A stretch of 64,000 bases of DNA, taken from contig NC_073695.1 of NCBI RefSeq assembly GCF_029784165.1, positions 234,719,844-234,783,843 of the forward strand, in the 5' to 3' direction. The notes beneath the pieces were generated by a model. It saw nothing but the letters and a program-made list of their open reading frames with translations, had not been told where the DNA came from and did not search any database. The stretch comes from Wyeomyia smithii. Lineage: Eukaryota; Arthropoda; Insecta; Diptera; Culicidae. Position numbers and translations under genes: made by a program. Below are positions 1 through 12,190 of this stretch, piece by piece (positions within the stretch are counted from its first letter, which is position 1; the number at the start of each line of letters is the position of its first letter).

Positions 1-594
1 GCGGTGAAACTCTCGGAAATTATATAAATTTGCTGCTAAGAGTATAATCTCAACCAATTTTCCAAAGAAAAGGTAGATATAGTGCAATTGAAAACGAACG
101 TGCTAATTTTCACAATTTCTGATAGCAAAATGATTTCACTGCAACCTGGTGAGGGTGACATCCACAATTTTCCACCCCGGGTGTTACCCCAAGTCGTATA
201 ATAATGTTATGGTTCCAATATCCGCACTGATATATATCATACAAACTCGCAATTGATGCGCAAAAACAGCATATCCGTACTATTTTGGAGGCGATATACG
301 TACTGAGGAATAATGGTATGCAATTCATTGATATACGTGTTTATATACGATTAAATGCGATACAACGTGATTTGTTTCACACTGTCTTACAACTCTAAGC
401 CTACAATCGTAAATCGGTAAGACCCCATGATATACAATTAAAGATGAATTTCTGCGCATGATAAAAAGCGTGTTATACGATTTCGACTTCGTTGAGCTAC
501 ATTTGCGATAGTTTTCATACATTGATGCACGATTTGTGGTTGACTGGGACCCGGTCACGCTAAGCCACTAAACTGCTAAAAAATGTTCTCCAAC
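1..594. other. Unassigned AT-rich DNA
   Basis: No gene or element is recognised here. Short words such as TATACGA recur through about 180-480 on both strands, which suggests decayed repeat sequence, but I could not delimit termini. Open frames here are short and lack any recognisable motif. Confidence 0.4.
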
Positions 595-604
595 AACAAC
601 CGCA

Positions 605-1470
605 AAAAAAATTAAAAGGTAAATGAATTAATTGAGTTACGAATCGCATAAAAAAAGCTTCTAAAGGAGAAAACATTAGATAATCCGACACTAAACTCAA
701 ATTCATAAAAAGAACGTTTGAAAAGGTCAGAGAAGGTTAAAAAATAATCACCTCAATAGCTTCTGCCCTAAAAGACCAAAGGGAAAATGTTTCCAAATTA
801 GGTTTAGAATCACGAAATAATGCTCAAAAGCCCAATTAAGATAAAAAAATAGTCCCAAATTAGGCTCTGAATTGTGAAAAATGTGCTCTTGAAGCTCAGA
901 AGAGGCTCAAAAAAGAAAAAGGACCCGAATTTAGCTCAAAAGAGCGAGAAACTATTTCAAAGGCAAACAAGAAAAAATGATCCTTATATAAGCTAAAACT
1001 CACGAAAAGAACGCTTCTAAAGATAGGCAAAGATAATGCAATGAGCCCAAATGAAGCTTGTCAAGATCAGAAAAGATGAAGTGAAAAAACTCCTACATTA
1101 AGTTCAGAATTGCAAAAAAAGTTTCCTGAGGCATAAAAGAAAGTTAGCTAAAATTGAACGCTAAACCGCGAAAAACGCATTAAAAGCCGGAAGGGATTAA
1201 AACTGGAAATGATCTCAAATTAAGGTCAGAATCACGGGAATAACGCTTTTTAAGACCAGGAGAGAAAAAAAAAAGATCCTAAATCAGGCTGAGAATTCCG
1301 AAGAAACGCTTCAAAGGTCAGATAAGATAAAGAGAATATGATACCAAATTAAACTCAGAACTCGGGCAAAATTAGAACAAGCCGCAAAAGAACCCTTAGG
1401 CTAAGACAAATCAAGTTATGAGCCATGAATAAACATTACTGAAGGCCCGAAACAGAAAATGGATCCCTTT
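605..1470. repeat. Degenerate ~60-bp tandem repeat, block 1
   Basis: About fourteen diverged units of roughly 60 bp follow one another. Each has an AGAATCACGAAAAACGCTT-like start, then an AAAGGCCAGAAAAGGC-like middle and a TGATCCCAAATTAAGCTC-like end. The purine-rich strand is the + strand. The same unit makes up a second block near 5.5-6.1 kb, so this is a dispersed minisatellite, perhaps carried by a mobile element. No coding potential is apparent. Unit count and period are read by eye. Confidence 0.7.
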
Positions 1471-1510
1471 TTATGTTATTAGGTACATTAACTAATAATT
1501 GACCTTTCAG

Positions 1511-1720
1511 TTGGTATCGAGGTACGATGCTGGCCTAGCAAGCCAGTCATTGTAGGTTCGAGTCTCGACTCTGGAGAGACTGTTAATGTTAGTAGGAACG
1601 TGGCGTTAGCCCCGCAATTGTCCTGGGCATTAATCAGTTGGCTGCGAAATCTGTGTATAAATAAGCAGAAGTTCAAGTTCCGAATCGGAACGCAGCACCA
1701 ATACTTTGCTTTACCTATTA
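1511..1720 (+). mobile_element. tRNA-derived SINE (SINE-A), copy 1
   Basis: This copy aligns along its whole length with a second copy at about 61281-61480. The head looks tRNA-like: a GCTGGCCTAGCAAGCCAG stem region is followed by a pol III B-box-like GGTTCGAGTCTC at 1555-1566. The body carries the shared words GCGTTAGCCCC, CAATTGTCCTG and CAGTTGGCTGC, and the 3' end reads near ACTTTGCTTTA. A SINE is transcribed by RNA polymerase III and moved by a LINE reverse transcriptase. A clear target-site duplication is not visible. Mosquito SINEs such as Feilai are of this general type, but I do not assign a family name. Confidence 0.75.
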
Positions 1721-1724
1721 ATTA

Positions 1725-2280
1725 TTCGAAGTATTACCCATCGATAGCCCTAACTCAAATACTCGAATTTGCTTGTTTTTGAATCATTCCCAAAGCATGC
1801 AATTACTTGGCGGGTATCCTTATCACCGATGCAAGCTGTTTCTGCGTTTGACATGAATACTCATCGATCAATTCCTCCAATTCAACGTCTTCCAAGATTT
1901 TAATCCTTCTTAATGCGAACGGTCAACAACATCGAAATTTCCGTCTAAAGCAACGGAACTAACCACTAAGAGCAGTGTTTCCATGAACTTTTTTTAGCTC
2001 TCGATGCGCTTCAGCCGTTGTTTTCTTTGAATTCAATAAGAAAAGTAACATTTCACACAAATGACGATTATTTGGCTCAAAATCAAATATTTTCACACAA
2101 CCAAAAGTAAATGACACCACAAAAAAATCACCATTAGCTTCAAAGTTAGGGACCGATTGTACCACACCTCGCACCATAGTACCCTCCCCTCTTCTAATAA
2201 TAGTGCGCTTTTCATGAAAAACCCTTAACTGCTTTTAAATATGGCTACAAATACATATTACCTAGAATAATACAATATTT
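1725..2280. other. Unassigned intergenic DNA
   Basis: No recognisable gene, terminus or repeat. A short stretch around 1795-1850 shares the words CTTGGCGGGTA and ATCACCGA with sequence near 6237-6262, which may be an old dispersed fragment. Confidence 0.35.
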
Positions 2281-3006
2281 TTGAAGAAAATTAGTCAAAG
2301 GAGCAGTGAAAAAAATTCTATTCAACATATCTGGCATTGCCGCTTAATGTTGTCAGATATGTTCTTTTATGTTGTTTTTATATTTGAAAAATTAAAACAA
2401 TTTTTTTGGCAATGGCGATTTTTTCCAAAATTTAATTCGATGGTGTGCACTTTTGTAAGCGACCAATATTTGCCACCACCAACTTTCTGCTGCTTCAGAA
2501 AGAACCGGCCGCTTTGCCAGCCAACGCACGAATCAGAAATTCAATTTGATGGCGTGCGTATGATACCGGTACAGTTTTGGAATGAAAATGATGGGGTGAA
2601 ATTATTTAAAAGTTATTTGGAAAGAGGGAGGAGTTTAGAAGAATAGGGAATGGCAAGGAAAGAAAAAACAACATCAACAACAAATCGTTTACAAAGTCAG
2701 ATCGATTGTACCCGTTAGTGTCGGCTGTGCTTGGGTAGTGATTGGTTGCTCGGTATGCTTTAGACAATCGATGTTATATACCAATTTTTCAATAGTGTAT
2801 CTCAAACAATAGGTTGTTTTTGTTACATAATTTTAACCGTAAAAAATATTCTGATTGGTTGATGCCAAAACCTCAATACTCTTTAAAAAAGATTATGATA
2901 TATAAGCGCTTAAAACCTGACCTATTTTCCCTGGTTTTCCCTGGTTGAATTACTAGATTTTCAAATTCAGGTGCCTGATTTCGAAATAGACGTTAGACTA
3001 ACGTCA
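2281..3006 (+). repeat. Dispersed family X, right-end fragment (X1)
   Basis: It aligns with 47900-48260 and 48520-48921 through shared blocks: TTTTGGAATGAAAATGATGG, GTCGGCTGTGCTT-like, GTGATTGGTTGCTCGGTATG, TATATAAGCGC, and a CCTGGTTGAATTACTAGATT-like tract. The fragment ends in the interrupted palindrome AGACGTTAGACTAACGTCA at 2988-3006. A 121-codon open frame at 2281-2646 is not preserved in the other copies and is probably fortuitous. The family class is unknown to me; the left limit is approximate. Confidence 0.65.
2897..2910 (+). promoter_or_regulatory. TATA-like box in family X
   Basis: TATATAAGCGC lies about 90 bp before the palindromic right end and downstream of ATTGGTTG (inverted CCAAT) words near 2740 and 2857. 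The same arrangement is kept in the copy at 48150-48163, and TATAAGC is kept in the copies near 5396 and 63430. Conservation across copies suggests a pol II promoter-like module. That function is inference. Confidence 0.35.
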
Positions 3007-3065
3007 AAAAACAGAAGGATTGTTTGCAAAGCCACGACCGCAAGGTTGACGTAAAACTACATAGA
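3007..3065 (+). repeat. Junction of tandem family X ends
   Basis: Directly after the X1 right end comes a ~25-bp linker, then CACGACCGCAAGGTTGACG at about 3034-3052. This matches the left-end motif of X at 42159-42175 and 48289-48303, and a decayed version at 38890. The right-end-then-left-end order also occurs at 48242-48311, so X copies sit head to tail in two places. Confidence 0.55.
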
Positions 3066-3204
3066 ACTATTCGTTACAACACTTGCATTGTTGCATTCGA
3101 GAGTGATCGCTAAATCTTTGAATAATAGACACTAGGATTACGATGGACTTCCAACAGTTTATTCATCATTAATAAAATAATACTAAGTTTATCCAATTCT
3201 AATA

Positions 3205-3298
3205 AAATAACTCACTGGAAAAAATATGATGGTCCTGAGAAAATTCAAAATGGAGGGGTCGATTCACGGCGTATGAATATCATCCTGGTTCCGGAAAT
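3205..3298 (+). repeat. Short dispersed repeat Z, copy 1
   Basis: The segment containing ATGATGGTCCTGAGAAAATT, CGTATGAATATCATCCTGG and TTCCGGAAAT matches, in inverse orientation, 13845-13930. It is interrupted at its right side by element W. No class can be assigned. Confidence 0.5.
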
Positions 3299-3982
3299 CA
3301 TGCTTGTCTTTTCTCCTCAGAAAACCTCTACAGTGCAGGAGAACATCTTGCACTGCGAAAACAACTGCTCTAACACTAAAGAGCAAATCAACGCTCATGC
3401 TAGAAGAGAGTGACAAACGATTTTTATCTGCTGAGCTTCCTGAAAGCACTGCGGTGAAATCTCTCTCTAGCGAGACAATGAACTATGGTTTACCTACTTT
3501 CTCACACGTGTGGACATCACGCACAATAATTATAATGCAGAGCTATCTGCGGTGCGTTTCACAGTTAGTTTCTTGAGCATGGCAGAAGAGGAAAAGAGTT
3601 TGGGAGAAAAAAAAAAGACTGCGTTGCTCGTGCCGCTCGTGCCGGTCGAATTTACTCTGGTGGAATTCGTTTTCGCAGTGTAGCTACACGAGGACCGCAC
3701 TTTTGCCCGGTAGGTTTTTTCACCTTCCGGACTACTCGCCAGTGGACACTGTTGTGTACTACTGCGTTTTCTATGTAGAGTGATTCACCCCTCTTGTTTC
3801 TATCAGATGTGGGGTGAGCTGGAAGTGTGTTTGTCTCTCTGTAAGCCGGTTGAGACAGTTTTGAGTGGAGAAAAAAGCAGTGTAGTGGAAGTATTTGCTA
3901 CACGCAGGCACATACTGGAAGGAAAGTGCGTGATGAATTTTTTCTCATCTCCTTTCACATACTAAGGAGAATGACAAGCATG
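3299..3982. mobile_element. Non-autonomous inverted-repeat element W, copy 1 (hAT-like)
   Basis: The 684-bp segment begins with CATGCTTGTC followed by TTTTCTCCTCAG, and ends with GAGAATGACAAGCATG, which is the inverse of the start; the terminal repeats are about 21 bp. The flanks are CCGGAAAT at 3291-3298 and CCAGAAAT at 3983-3990, an 8-bp direct duplication with one mismatch, which is the duplication length of the hAT superfamily. A second, closely similar copy lies at 33420-34122. No transposase is encoded; an open frame at 3304-3576 is not preserved in the second copy. Assignment to hAT rests on duplication length alone. Confidence 0.75.
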
Positions 3983-4320
3983 CCAGAAATACTCACTAAA
4001 GTTGGTACTTTGCCATTTTAGGCTATTTTCCAGAAGCAGAAATCAATATGTCGGAAACCTGAAAAAACCTGGAAAATCAGGGAATGTCAGAGAAACTAGA
4101 AAACAATCCGGGAAAAATTTTTCACCGAGACGCAAATTTTTTAAACGGCTCTCTAGCGCCAAAACGGATTTTTTTTAGCGTAAAAGGCTAACGCGGTATC
4201 TTTACTGTTTGGTTTTTGCATCCGATCGAACACTTTTTTCACCGGGATTTCAGAGTTGCATTCATCTACGTTGCACTTTTTTGTGCTGAATACTGAAAAA
4301 ATCAGGGAAATTTATGTTAT

Positions 4321-4640
4321 ACTAGCTGATCCAGCTACCTTCGTCCCGCCCTCTTTTGTGTTTAATTATATTATATTTTTTGCGATTTGTTTATAGTCAT
4401 CAAATGCACGGCCATAGGATATGATCAAAGGCAAAAGACAATCGTTTGAAATGGTTGGTTTTATCGGAATGACAACATCCTCGCCTTTTGGCTTCTGTAC
4501 ACCACCTCGATTCTGAAAATATGCATATTGGGTAGTAGTCGATTATTTTCAGCAGTTTTTCTAAAATCAATCTGATTCCGGAAATATCCATATTGGGTGG
4601 TATTCAGTTATTTTGGTTGTTTCCCAGAAACTGAAAGCGG
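4321..4640 (+). repeat. Family Y, left-end fragment
   Basis: It begins ACTAGCTGATCCAGCTACC then TTCGTCCCGCC and continues with ATGACAACATCCTCGCC and words resembling AAACTGAAAGCGGTCATCTTC. All match the start of the longer copy at 39541-39800. The right part of Y is missing, and sequence passes into family X near 4640. Sequences starting CTAGCTGACCCGGC are widespread in insect genomes; I am not sure of the class. Confidence 0.65.
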
Positions 4641-5473
4641 TCATCTTCGAATCCATCTTTTAAGAAGTACTGGCCAATGCTCCTACGGTTGATGCTGCCA
4701 CTGCAAAAATGCCACTTTTTACTAAGCGAAATGCCGCTGCACCTGCCGCAGACGCTGCTACCACCACTACCGCTGCTGGTATTCACTGCCGGTATCCGCA
4801 AATATGACCTATTCTAATTGAATTTGTCCTTTAATATATGATACTGACCGTATTTCTGTGCTATCCTCGACATTGAGATTAGGGTAATCTTCTGATTGCA
4901 CAGGGAAAAGCTGTTTTGACGTTGACAATTTGACGGCCGACCGGCTTTGATTGCCTGTATTCATAAAACGTTCGTGTGTTGCCCAAAATACGGCAGAACC
5001 TTTCCATGGTGCTAATGCTGCCGATACCGCACAAAGGCAGTTTTTTTTATTAGAGGAAGTAGTGACGCTGTACCTACCGCTGACGTATCTACTGCTACTC
5101 AGTTAGGACCGACCTAATGGCCATCCATTAGTAGACTGACTACGTTGAGCAGAAACAGGCCAAAGAGTGCCTTACCGGTTCACTAGGTATTATGTTCTGT
5201 AGACCGTGTTTGGGAAAGCAAGCATTAAGCGACCAATCAGAGGTCGAAATCTGCGTTTCAACAAGGTTTAATAAATTTTTAATAGTATAACAGTTTGAAT
5301 AACCAAATTACTATTTGCTGTATTTGGGCGGATGTATAGATGATTTTTCAATCGATTGCTGAAAGAACCAAGAAAATCCATTGAAAACTACCCGACTTAT
5401 AAGCATTTGAAATATTTTTTTTTTTCCTTTTCCGTTTTTAGATTTTTACGTAGATTACGTAGATTCACGTCAA
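4641..5473 (+). repeat. Dispersed family X, copy 2
   Basis: It shares with 63060-63533 the blocks GAAAGCTGTTTT-like, AATTTGACGGC, TTTTGATTGCC-like, GCTACC/CCGCTGACG and TAATCGATTGCTG-like. It shares with 19610-19915 AGTGCNTTACCGGT and GCGACCAATCAG-like blocks. The right end reads ACGTAGATTCACGTC, a decayed form of the family palindrome. Several GCT/GCC-rich triplet runs (4680-4790) are present but no sustained reading frame exists. Confidence 0.65.
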
Positions 5474-5474
5474 A

Positions 5475-6095
5475 AAACCAAAAAGGCCAAAAAGAAAAAG
5501 TAAATGTACTCAGTATTCAATAAACATTTCTAAAGACCAGAAGAGGCCAAAAGCAAAAATTTTAATTAAGTTCAGTGTCACGAAAAACACATTTTTGAAG
5601 AAAATTATCTATCATTTAGTTTAGACGCTTCAAAGGTCAGACAAGATTAAAAAATGAACTGATTGCAAATTATGCTCAGAATCGTGAATAAAAGCTTCAA
5701 AAGGCTATAAAAGGCCATGTAAATTTATTGAATAAGAAAAAATGGCCAGATATGATCTGAAAAAATATTTCAGAATTTTCAGGATCACAAATTGAGCTAA
5801 GAAGTGCGTAAAAAAGCTGCTGAGGCCAGTAAAGATAGATAATGATTCCATATCAAGTAAGTTTAAAACACTTTAAAAGCCTAGAAAAGGCAGCATCACG
5901 AAAAACGCTTGTGAAGGTCCGAGAGGGCCCACATTAAAGATCCCACATACAGTTCAAAATCGCGAGAAAATGCTTTAATAGGCCAGAAGAAACCAATAAT
6001 AATTTGATTCCAAATAAAGCTCTAAATCACGACAAACGCTTCCGAAAAATTAAAATATTAAAACAACATCAATAGTCCAAATATTAAAACGAATT
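5475..6095. repeat. Degenerate ~60-bp tandem repeat, block 2
   Basis: About ten units of the same purine-rich repeat found at 605-1470. Recurring words are AATCACGA, ACGCTTC, AAGGCCAGAAAAGGCC-like and GATTCCAAAT. It starts directly at the right end of an X copy. No gene is seen. Confidence 0.7.
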
Positions 6096-6097
6096 TT

Positions 6098-9000
6098 CTA
6101 GTCAGTCGGATCGAAACACAAGTAAAAGAAAAAGCTGTTTGTTATTTTCTTCCCATTATTTAAAAAATGGGCAACTAGATTCTTGATGTTTTCTTCAATG
6201 AAAATACGGCTTCGTTGTGAAAAAATATGCAAATGGCTTGGCGGGTAACTCCTATTACCGAAACAAATCGACCAGCAGCTATTGCTGGCGCCATCTGTTG
6301 ACAAACATCGAGAACTCAGTTGCGCAATTAAGCAAGAGTGTATGTGTTAAAAATATAAAATTTAAATGGACAAATCTTCTGCTTGAAAAAGAATATTTGT
6401 TCAGTAATCGTTCATTCAAAGTTATCAAATAAACTTCCAACAAAAATCTGTTAGCAGCTAGAGCGAATGAATACTTGATTAGATGGAAAATCAAACGTCC
6501 ATTTCACAGTTTCCTCCATCGCTAGTCGCACCTCCTACCTTCTTCAGGCTGCAAGTGAATTACTAATTCCTCCCTGTGAAATCACGGAAAACCACACCGA
6601 CCGATGTTATCTAATTTATTATTTACTCTCCCACCAACCTAGGCTCTGAGCTATGAGGGGAAAACGTGTGTTGGTAATTTTTGGTTGAATATTCTCTTCC
6701 ACGTTCGCACCGAGCAGAATAAACCACAAATTGTTGCTGCCGCTTCATAAGTTGTCGCTGCTTCGATATGGAGGAAGATTTTCCCGAGATTTCAAGAGGG
6801 AAACACAGGAAAGGACTTACAAAAGAAGCGAGCTTCCGTGCGTGAGAATGAATTTCAAACCCTTCCTTCCTTCAGTCGGTGTCGTCTGTCTTTTAAAGGG
6901 TTGGCGTTGCTATCAACACGTGTGGTGTTCATTGCTGACGCAATTTAGGGCTGCGAGCGAGGAGGCCCAGCTAATGGCGTTGGTGATTAAGATGGGCGGC
7001 CGGACGGAGAAGGATATCCAGCGGAAATGTACGACACGAAATCCCTTCCTATCAGAACAGTTGAGTGCGTACGGGTCATAAAGCGGAAGGGGACAAATAC
7101 CTCTCAGTTTGATGACAGATTGACGTTGATGGGTAGCGTGATTGGTTTTAGGATTATTCGCATTCCGGTGAAGTTAAGCTACAGGGCGTAAATTCGCTCA
7201 CCTGTGGTACCCACGGTTACGGTTGAACGTCGCAGGTCCTGTCAGTGCATGGATGAGGATAATTTGGAAATGGCGAGCCTCCGTCTGTAAATCTTGCTGC
7301 CATCTGCCGTCAATGTGAACGTGTAGAGCTGTCCTGGATTGTCTCTTTGGTGTCCTTAAGGGAGCAAGTAGTAAGAGATAAATGAAAATTGATGTGCGAT
7401 CTGATGCGTTGGGGCTTTTTTACTACAGATGAGCTTACTAAAAGGGATAGTTGGACCCTGGGGGTAGAATTGCTCGTTTCACTTGATCGCACAGCCATTT
7501 GTAGTCTTTATGTGTTCAATAAAGGACAACTACACCGAGGGATATTATTTTTCCAGGATGGTGGGCGGTGAGGATGCGTCAGCTTTCCACGGAAATAGCC
7601 CGCCTTGAAAACAAACAGCAACAATTACTACTATTTGATCAGTGAAATTATACCGAAAGTTTGCCTTCGATAACAATATATTGCCGATAATTGAATGGAT
7701 GCGAATCAATTGGGCGTGATGTTACAATGTGATCCCAATTCGGTGCAAGGATGGGCATAATTAAAATTCCAGTCACGTATCACCGGGTTACGTTTGTACT
7801 GGCTTTGTTTCGTTTGAAGGTGTGGTTAGGGTGGAAATCGACTTCAGATTGTGTTGTGTCCTTGTTATTAGGCCTATCATTCAAATTACCATTTTTAACT
7901 TATTGTTCGTTATTGTCTCCTGCATTCGAGCTTTTATCACAGGCAAAAAAAGTTTTAGCTATCGTATTCAAAGGAGATAAAATCACAGGATAGAAACTTC
8001 AACGATCGAGCTGCTGTGAAACTGGAAACTGAAGCTTTTATCGTTCTTGTTCACATTCTCGCAATCGAGTATCACGAGCAAACCAATCAATCCAAATCAA
8101 TATTGCAACAGCAATAAAGCAGATTACTTCCGGTTTCCCGGATTCGTCCTGTCCGGCTTCCGAAAATCGAATTGATTCGGTCCCGAGCCCCGATGCGATG
8201 ATGTTGGCAGCGTACAATGCACACTAATGACCTTGTTTTCCGGGCATCATTGGATCGGATACCGACCGACAAACGATGATTACACCGATGATGGTGATGC
8301 AATAAAGACCGTCCACCGATCAGGGAGGGGGGCTAATAAGGAGATAGAATGAGGAAGATGACCCCTTCCAGTGGGTCTGAGATTAAACGCAATATGTGGC
8401 ACGATGCGAATAATAGAAGAAGAGATGCCTAAATTGATTTTCTACTTCTAACGTGAGCTGCAAGCAGTGACGATGGTTGGACCGATGCAACAGTGGAAAA
8501 CAGTGCACAAAGTTGACAATTCACTCCTCGTTATATTGTTTGCAATAAAACATAATAGTTGACGGATTGTTGTCGGGAAGTTTCTGTTTGCACAAAATGT
8601 TGACATCTTGGTGCTTCTCGTACGTAACTCGGCAAAACGTGCTTTGGTTTGGGAGACCGTGACATTCAAATTATGGCATAAAAATATTTTATGTTGTTTC
8701 TATCAACGTCAATTGTATTGCATTCTACGGGAATATGAATAGTCGAGGAATGTGGGGTTTTTCGAGTATATACACCAGAAGTAAGAGATTATGCAATTGG
8801 TTATAGAGTATTTTTACGCCAGCTCATCTAAATTTATTCGTACAAAAAATAACATGTTGATTAAACATTAACAGATAATTCTATGGACAGGCAGACAGAA
8901 AGGCAAGTGTTGAACCACTGTAACGTGCAAATGTGCCAATATAAATTAGATTTTCAACCATCTGCTCGAACTATGGCAACCGCAATGAATGGACTCTGTG

Positions 9001-10489
9001 GTTGATGGACTACCCATAATCTCACATTTCATTCCCCGACCTCGTCACCTTCTCTCGCAGTTCATGAGGGATGAGAAGGGGGTTGTTGCGCAGCAGTGGT
9101 TGACAGTTGAGCAGTGACGATAAAATGGCTGAAAACTTTTCCGCAATCAGATATTGCCCGCTCAATCAAGCTAATCGTCATGGTAACCATCGGATGGGGT
9201 GGGTTTTATTCCTGCGATATGTGATAACAGACTGCAGTTGATGTTGTAGTAGTTTTTTTATGTAGAGCACAGACGATCCTTCCGACCGGTAGGTGGCTTG
9301 TTGTTGCGGAGGTTATCATTCTTGGAAACCTTTCAAGAATTCAAAAACGAAAACGGTACCGGTCATATTGTCTTTCTGTTATACCCATAAGAAAAGAAAA
9401 ACACCTTTTCGCATTGAAGTTTTTTTAATGACAAATTGTTAAGCGTATGGTGCGAAATTAAATAGCGGTGAAAAATGTTGATTTTGGTTTATTTGTCTTT
9501 ACTGTCGATGTAGTTTTTCCAATATGCAATTTAAAATTTCGTAAGAAAATAATAACACACAAACAAACTGAGCGCCTATGGGGAATCCTCTTTCACAAAG
9601 AACAAAGAAAAAATTTCTTTCTGATCGTTGGACAATATTTTTGGCATTTTGAGACAGGGGACTTGTAAAAAGCTAATCAAACTTGCACAGAAGGTTGGTC
9701 CCATGAACCGCTACGGATTCCCAATAGTCTCATTTTTTTACATGTTTCCGAGTTAATGGACTGGGGCGTTTCATACATGCTTGCCCTAACAGTCGCGTAA
9801 CCCTTTCAAACTAAGAATACTTTTCTCTTTAGACTATTAAACATCGCGATCGTAGCTTATTTACTCGAAAAATTGGTCGAGTCTAAAGTGTACGTAAATT
9901 GGTAACCATGTATTATTAACAATGATAAAATAATGCTTGGATTTCGTCCCGTTTCACCTTAACCACGTTGTTTTGAGAAAACATCAAAATTCATTCAAAA
10001 CAGTGCCATATTTTGAGATTTTTGCTTCCGAAATTGTATTTTTTACATTTATTTGAACATTTAAAGTCTGTACCTCGTATACAAGTTTTCCCAGCTTCGA
10101 AAAGCAATTTAAAAAAAAGTATTCAAGAAACTCGAAAGCTGAACAACTCTGAGTAGATTAGAGTAGATGAGTAAATGTTTTGTTGTTTTTGAATCAAGAG
10201 GAAGACTTTGAATAACCCACCTAATTCCAGAAAACACATATCTAACAAAATAAAATAGTATCTTGCAGTTATTTTTCATATAAATGCAATTAAACATATA
10301 GAAAAGTTTTGATCAGTGTATGTTGAGCTTGTTTGCTTTTAATCCTAAACTTCAGCTTGATTTTTTAAATTTTTTTATGTATCATCAACTTATTTTTAGT
10401 TATTATTAATTTTTTTCCTAAATTTTTATTTAATTCTATTTTTTTTAACGTTTTGCATTTTTTAATTTATTTCAACTAACCAAGCTTAA
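6098..10489. other. Mostly unique non-coding DNA
   Basis: This 4.4 kb lacks recognisable element termini. It has more balanced composition near 6500-9300 than its surroundings. A 116-codon open frame at 6731-7081 and others at 7751-7993 and 8448-8669 have no motif I recognise. I see no paired splice sites flanking a conserved coding block. It could be intergenic or intronic sequence of a large gene. Sequence from 10320 on is very T-rich. Confidence 0.45.
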
Positions 10490-10894
10490 GGGTCATTCCG
10501 TACGACGTTTATACGCAAGATTACGCATTTTTTGTCAAAACTATTTTATTTCTATTTCCTACAATTTATAAACGTAAGACGTCCGAGAAATAGTGATAAG
10601 TGATTTTGGACGAAAATGACCCAAAGAATGGATTCATATGGAAAAAATATAGTTTTTTACCAGTAGTGTTGCCAGATAGATTATTTTTGTATTTCAAAAC
10701 TAAATTTGCATTATAAGGCAAGTGTAGCCATTTTTATGCTATGTTTGATATTCTCATCTTATTTCTCGGAAAATTTTACGTAAGAAACATTTATCACTCC
10801 GAAGTAATATGGGCCGATCTCGAGATATAACCAGCGCACACTGTTTCCAACGGTGCAAAAACTTGATCGAAATTATGTTGACCCAAAAACATTG

Positions 10895-11660
10895 ACTTTA
10901 GAGCCGTGACGTCTTCAGCAAAATTGTTCCATTATTATTTCTCCATGTTATAGAACTTGCAATTGCATGATTAATGCACTCAACAGTGAGAAACGAATTT
11001 TATTTTCCTCATTTTGGAATATAAAAATCCTTTTTAGCAAATTTTCAAAGAAACAACTTTGTGGAAGACATCATGCTACTATCTATCTATTTAAATGGAC
11101 TTTTGTGGAGTTTTCTATAGATTACTACTAAAAATCTTATTTTGCTATTTAACTTTTTATAGTGATTTTCTACAATTTTTGAATGTTCTACAAAATTGTT
11201 TGCCACAACGAAACAAACGATATCTCCGTAGAAAGTTTATTTTTATCTCGCAAATATTTTTGGTTGTTGACGATTTTTAACTAGAATAATGCGCTAATTT
11301 ACACTAATTACTCTCAACTCAAAAATAATGATTTTGGAGTCATAGTGTCTTCAGTAAAGTTGTTCTATTAATTATTTTCCATTTTGTAGATGTTAGAATT
11401 TTGTGATTAATCTACCTAAAAGTTTTATGAGTTTTTTTTCTCATTTTTGCATATGAAAATCCACTTTGCTGAGTACAGTTTTAGCACATTTTATAAGAAA
11501 AAACTATGTCGAAGACACTATACTTGTATCTGCTAATTTAAATTACTTATCGTGAAGTTTTCTCTAGAATGCCCTTTAAAAATAAATATTTTAAATAGGA
11601 TAAAACACACAAGTTCACCGAAGAAGGTTTATTTTTATCTCTTAAGTCTATTTAGTTACT
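10895..11660 (+). repeat. Two ~435-bp direct sub-repeats inside the FB1 arm
   Basis: The segment from GTCTTCAGCAAAATTGTTCC at about 10913 recurs as GTCTTCAGTAAAGTTGTTCT at about 11346. The segment AACTTTGTGGAAGACATCAT at about 11056 recurs as ACTATGTCGAAGACACTATA near 11502. Offsets are about 435-445 bp, so the left arm is a diverged tandem duplication. Fold-back elements typically carry arm sub-repeats. Confidence 0.5.
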
Positions 11661-12190
11661 AAAGATTTTCATTAAAATAATGCACCTATTTATTTACAAA
11701 TAACTGCACAGGAGACAGCGAGAGACAAATGCCTATATCTGGATTAAATGATGTTTTACTTAGAACTTAAATATAGAAATGGTTTAGTCTGCAGATATTT
11801 GAAGATTTTAAAGATATCTGTTGGTAAATTAGTGCATTGTTTCAATAAAAATCAATAACCAATGAAATATGAGAGATAAAAATAAACTTTCTTGAATGAA
11901 ATTGTTTATTTTGTGAAAGCAAACAACAATGTGGAACATTGAAAAATTGTAGAAAACCTTTGACAAAGTTATTTCTTATAAAATGTGCAACAACTTTGCC
12001 GAACAAAGTGCATTTTCATATGAAAATGAAAAAGTAAAATTCGCCTCTCACATTTAATCACAAAATTTCAACTTCTATAAAATGAAGAATATTCAATCGA
12101 TCAACTTTCCTGAAGGCACTATGGCTCTAAAATCTATTTTTTGGGTCAAAATAATCTCGATCACGTTTTTGAACCTTTGGAGACAGTGTG

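Noticed and set aside
1521..1570. True tRNA gene
   Set aside because: B-box-like sequence is present but no complete cloverleaf can be drawn, and the sequence continues into a repeated body shared with 61281; it is a SINE head.
2281..2646. 121-codon plus-strand frame in family X
   Set aside because: Interrupted in the other X copies; no recognisable domain.
6731..7081. 116-codon frame in unique DNA as a possible host exon
   Set aside because: No domain, no flanking splice signals I would trust, and unremarkable composition; cannot be supported without homology search or RNA data.
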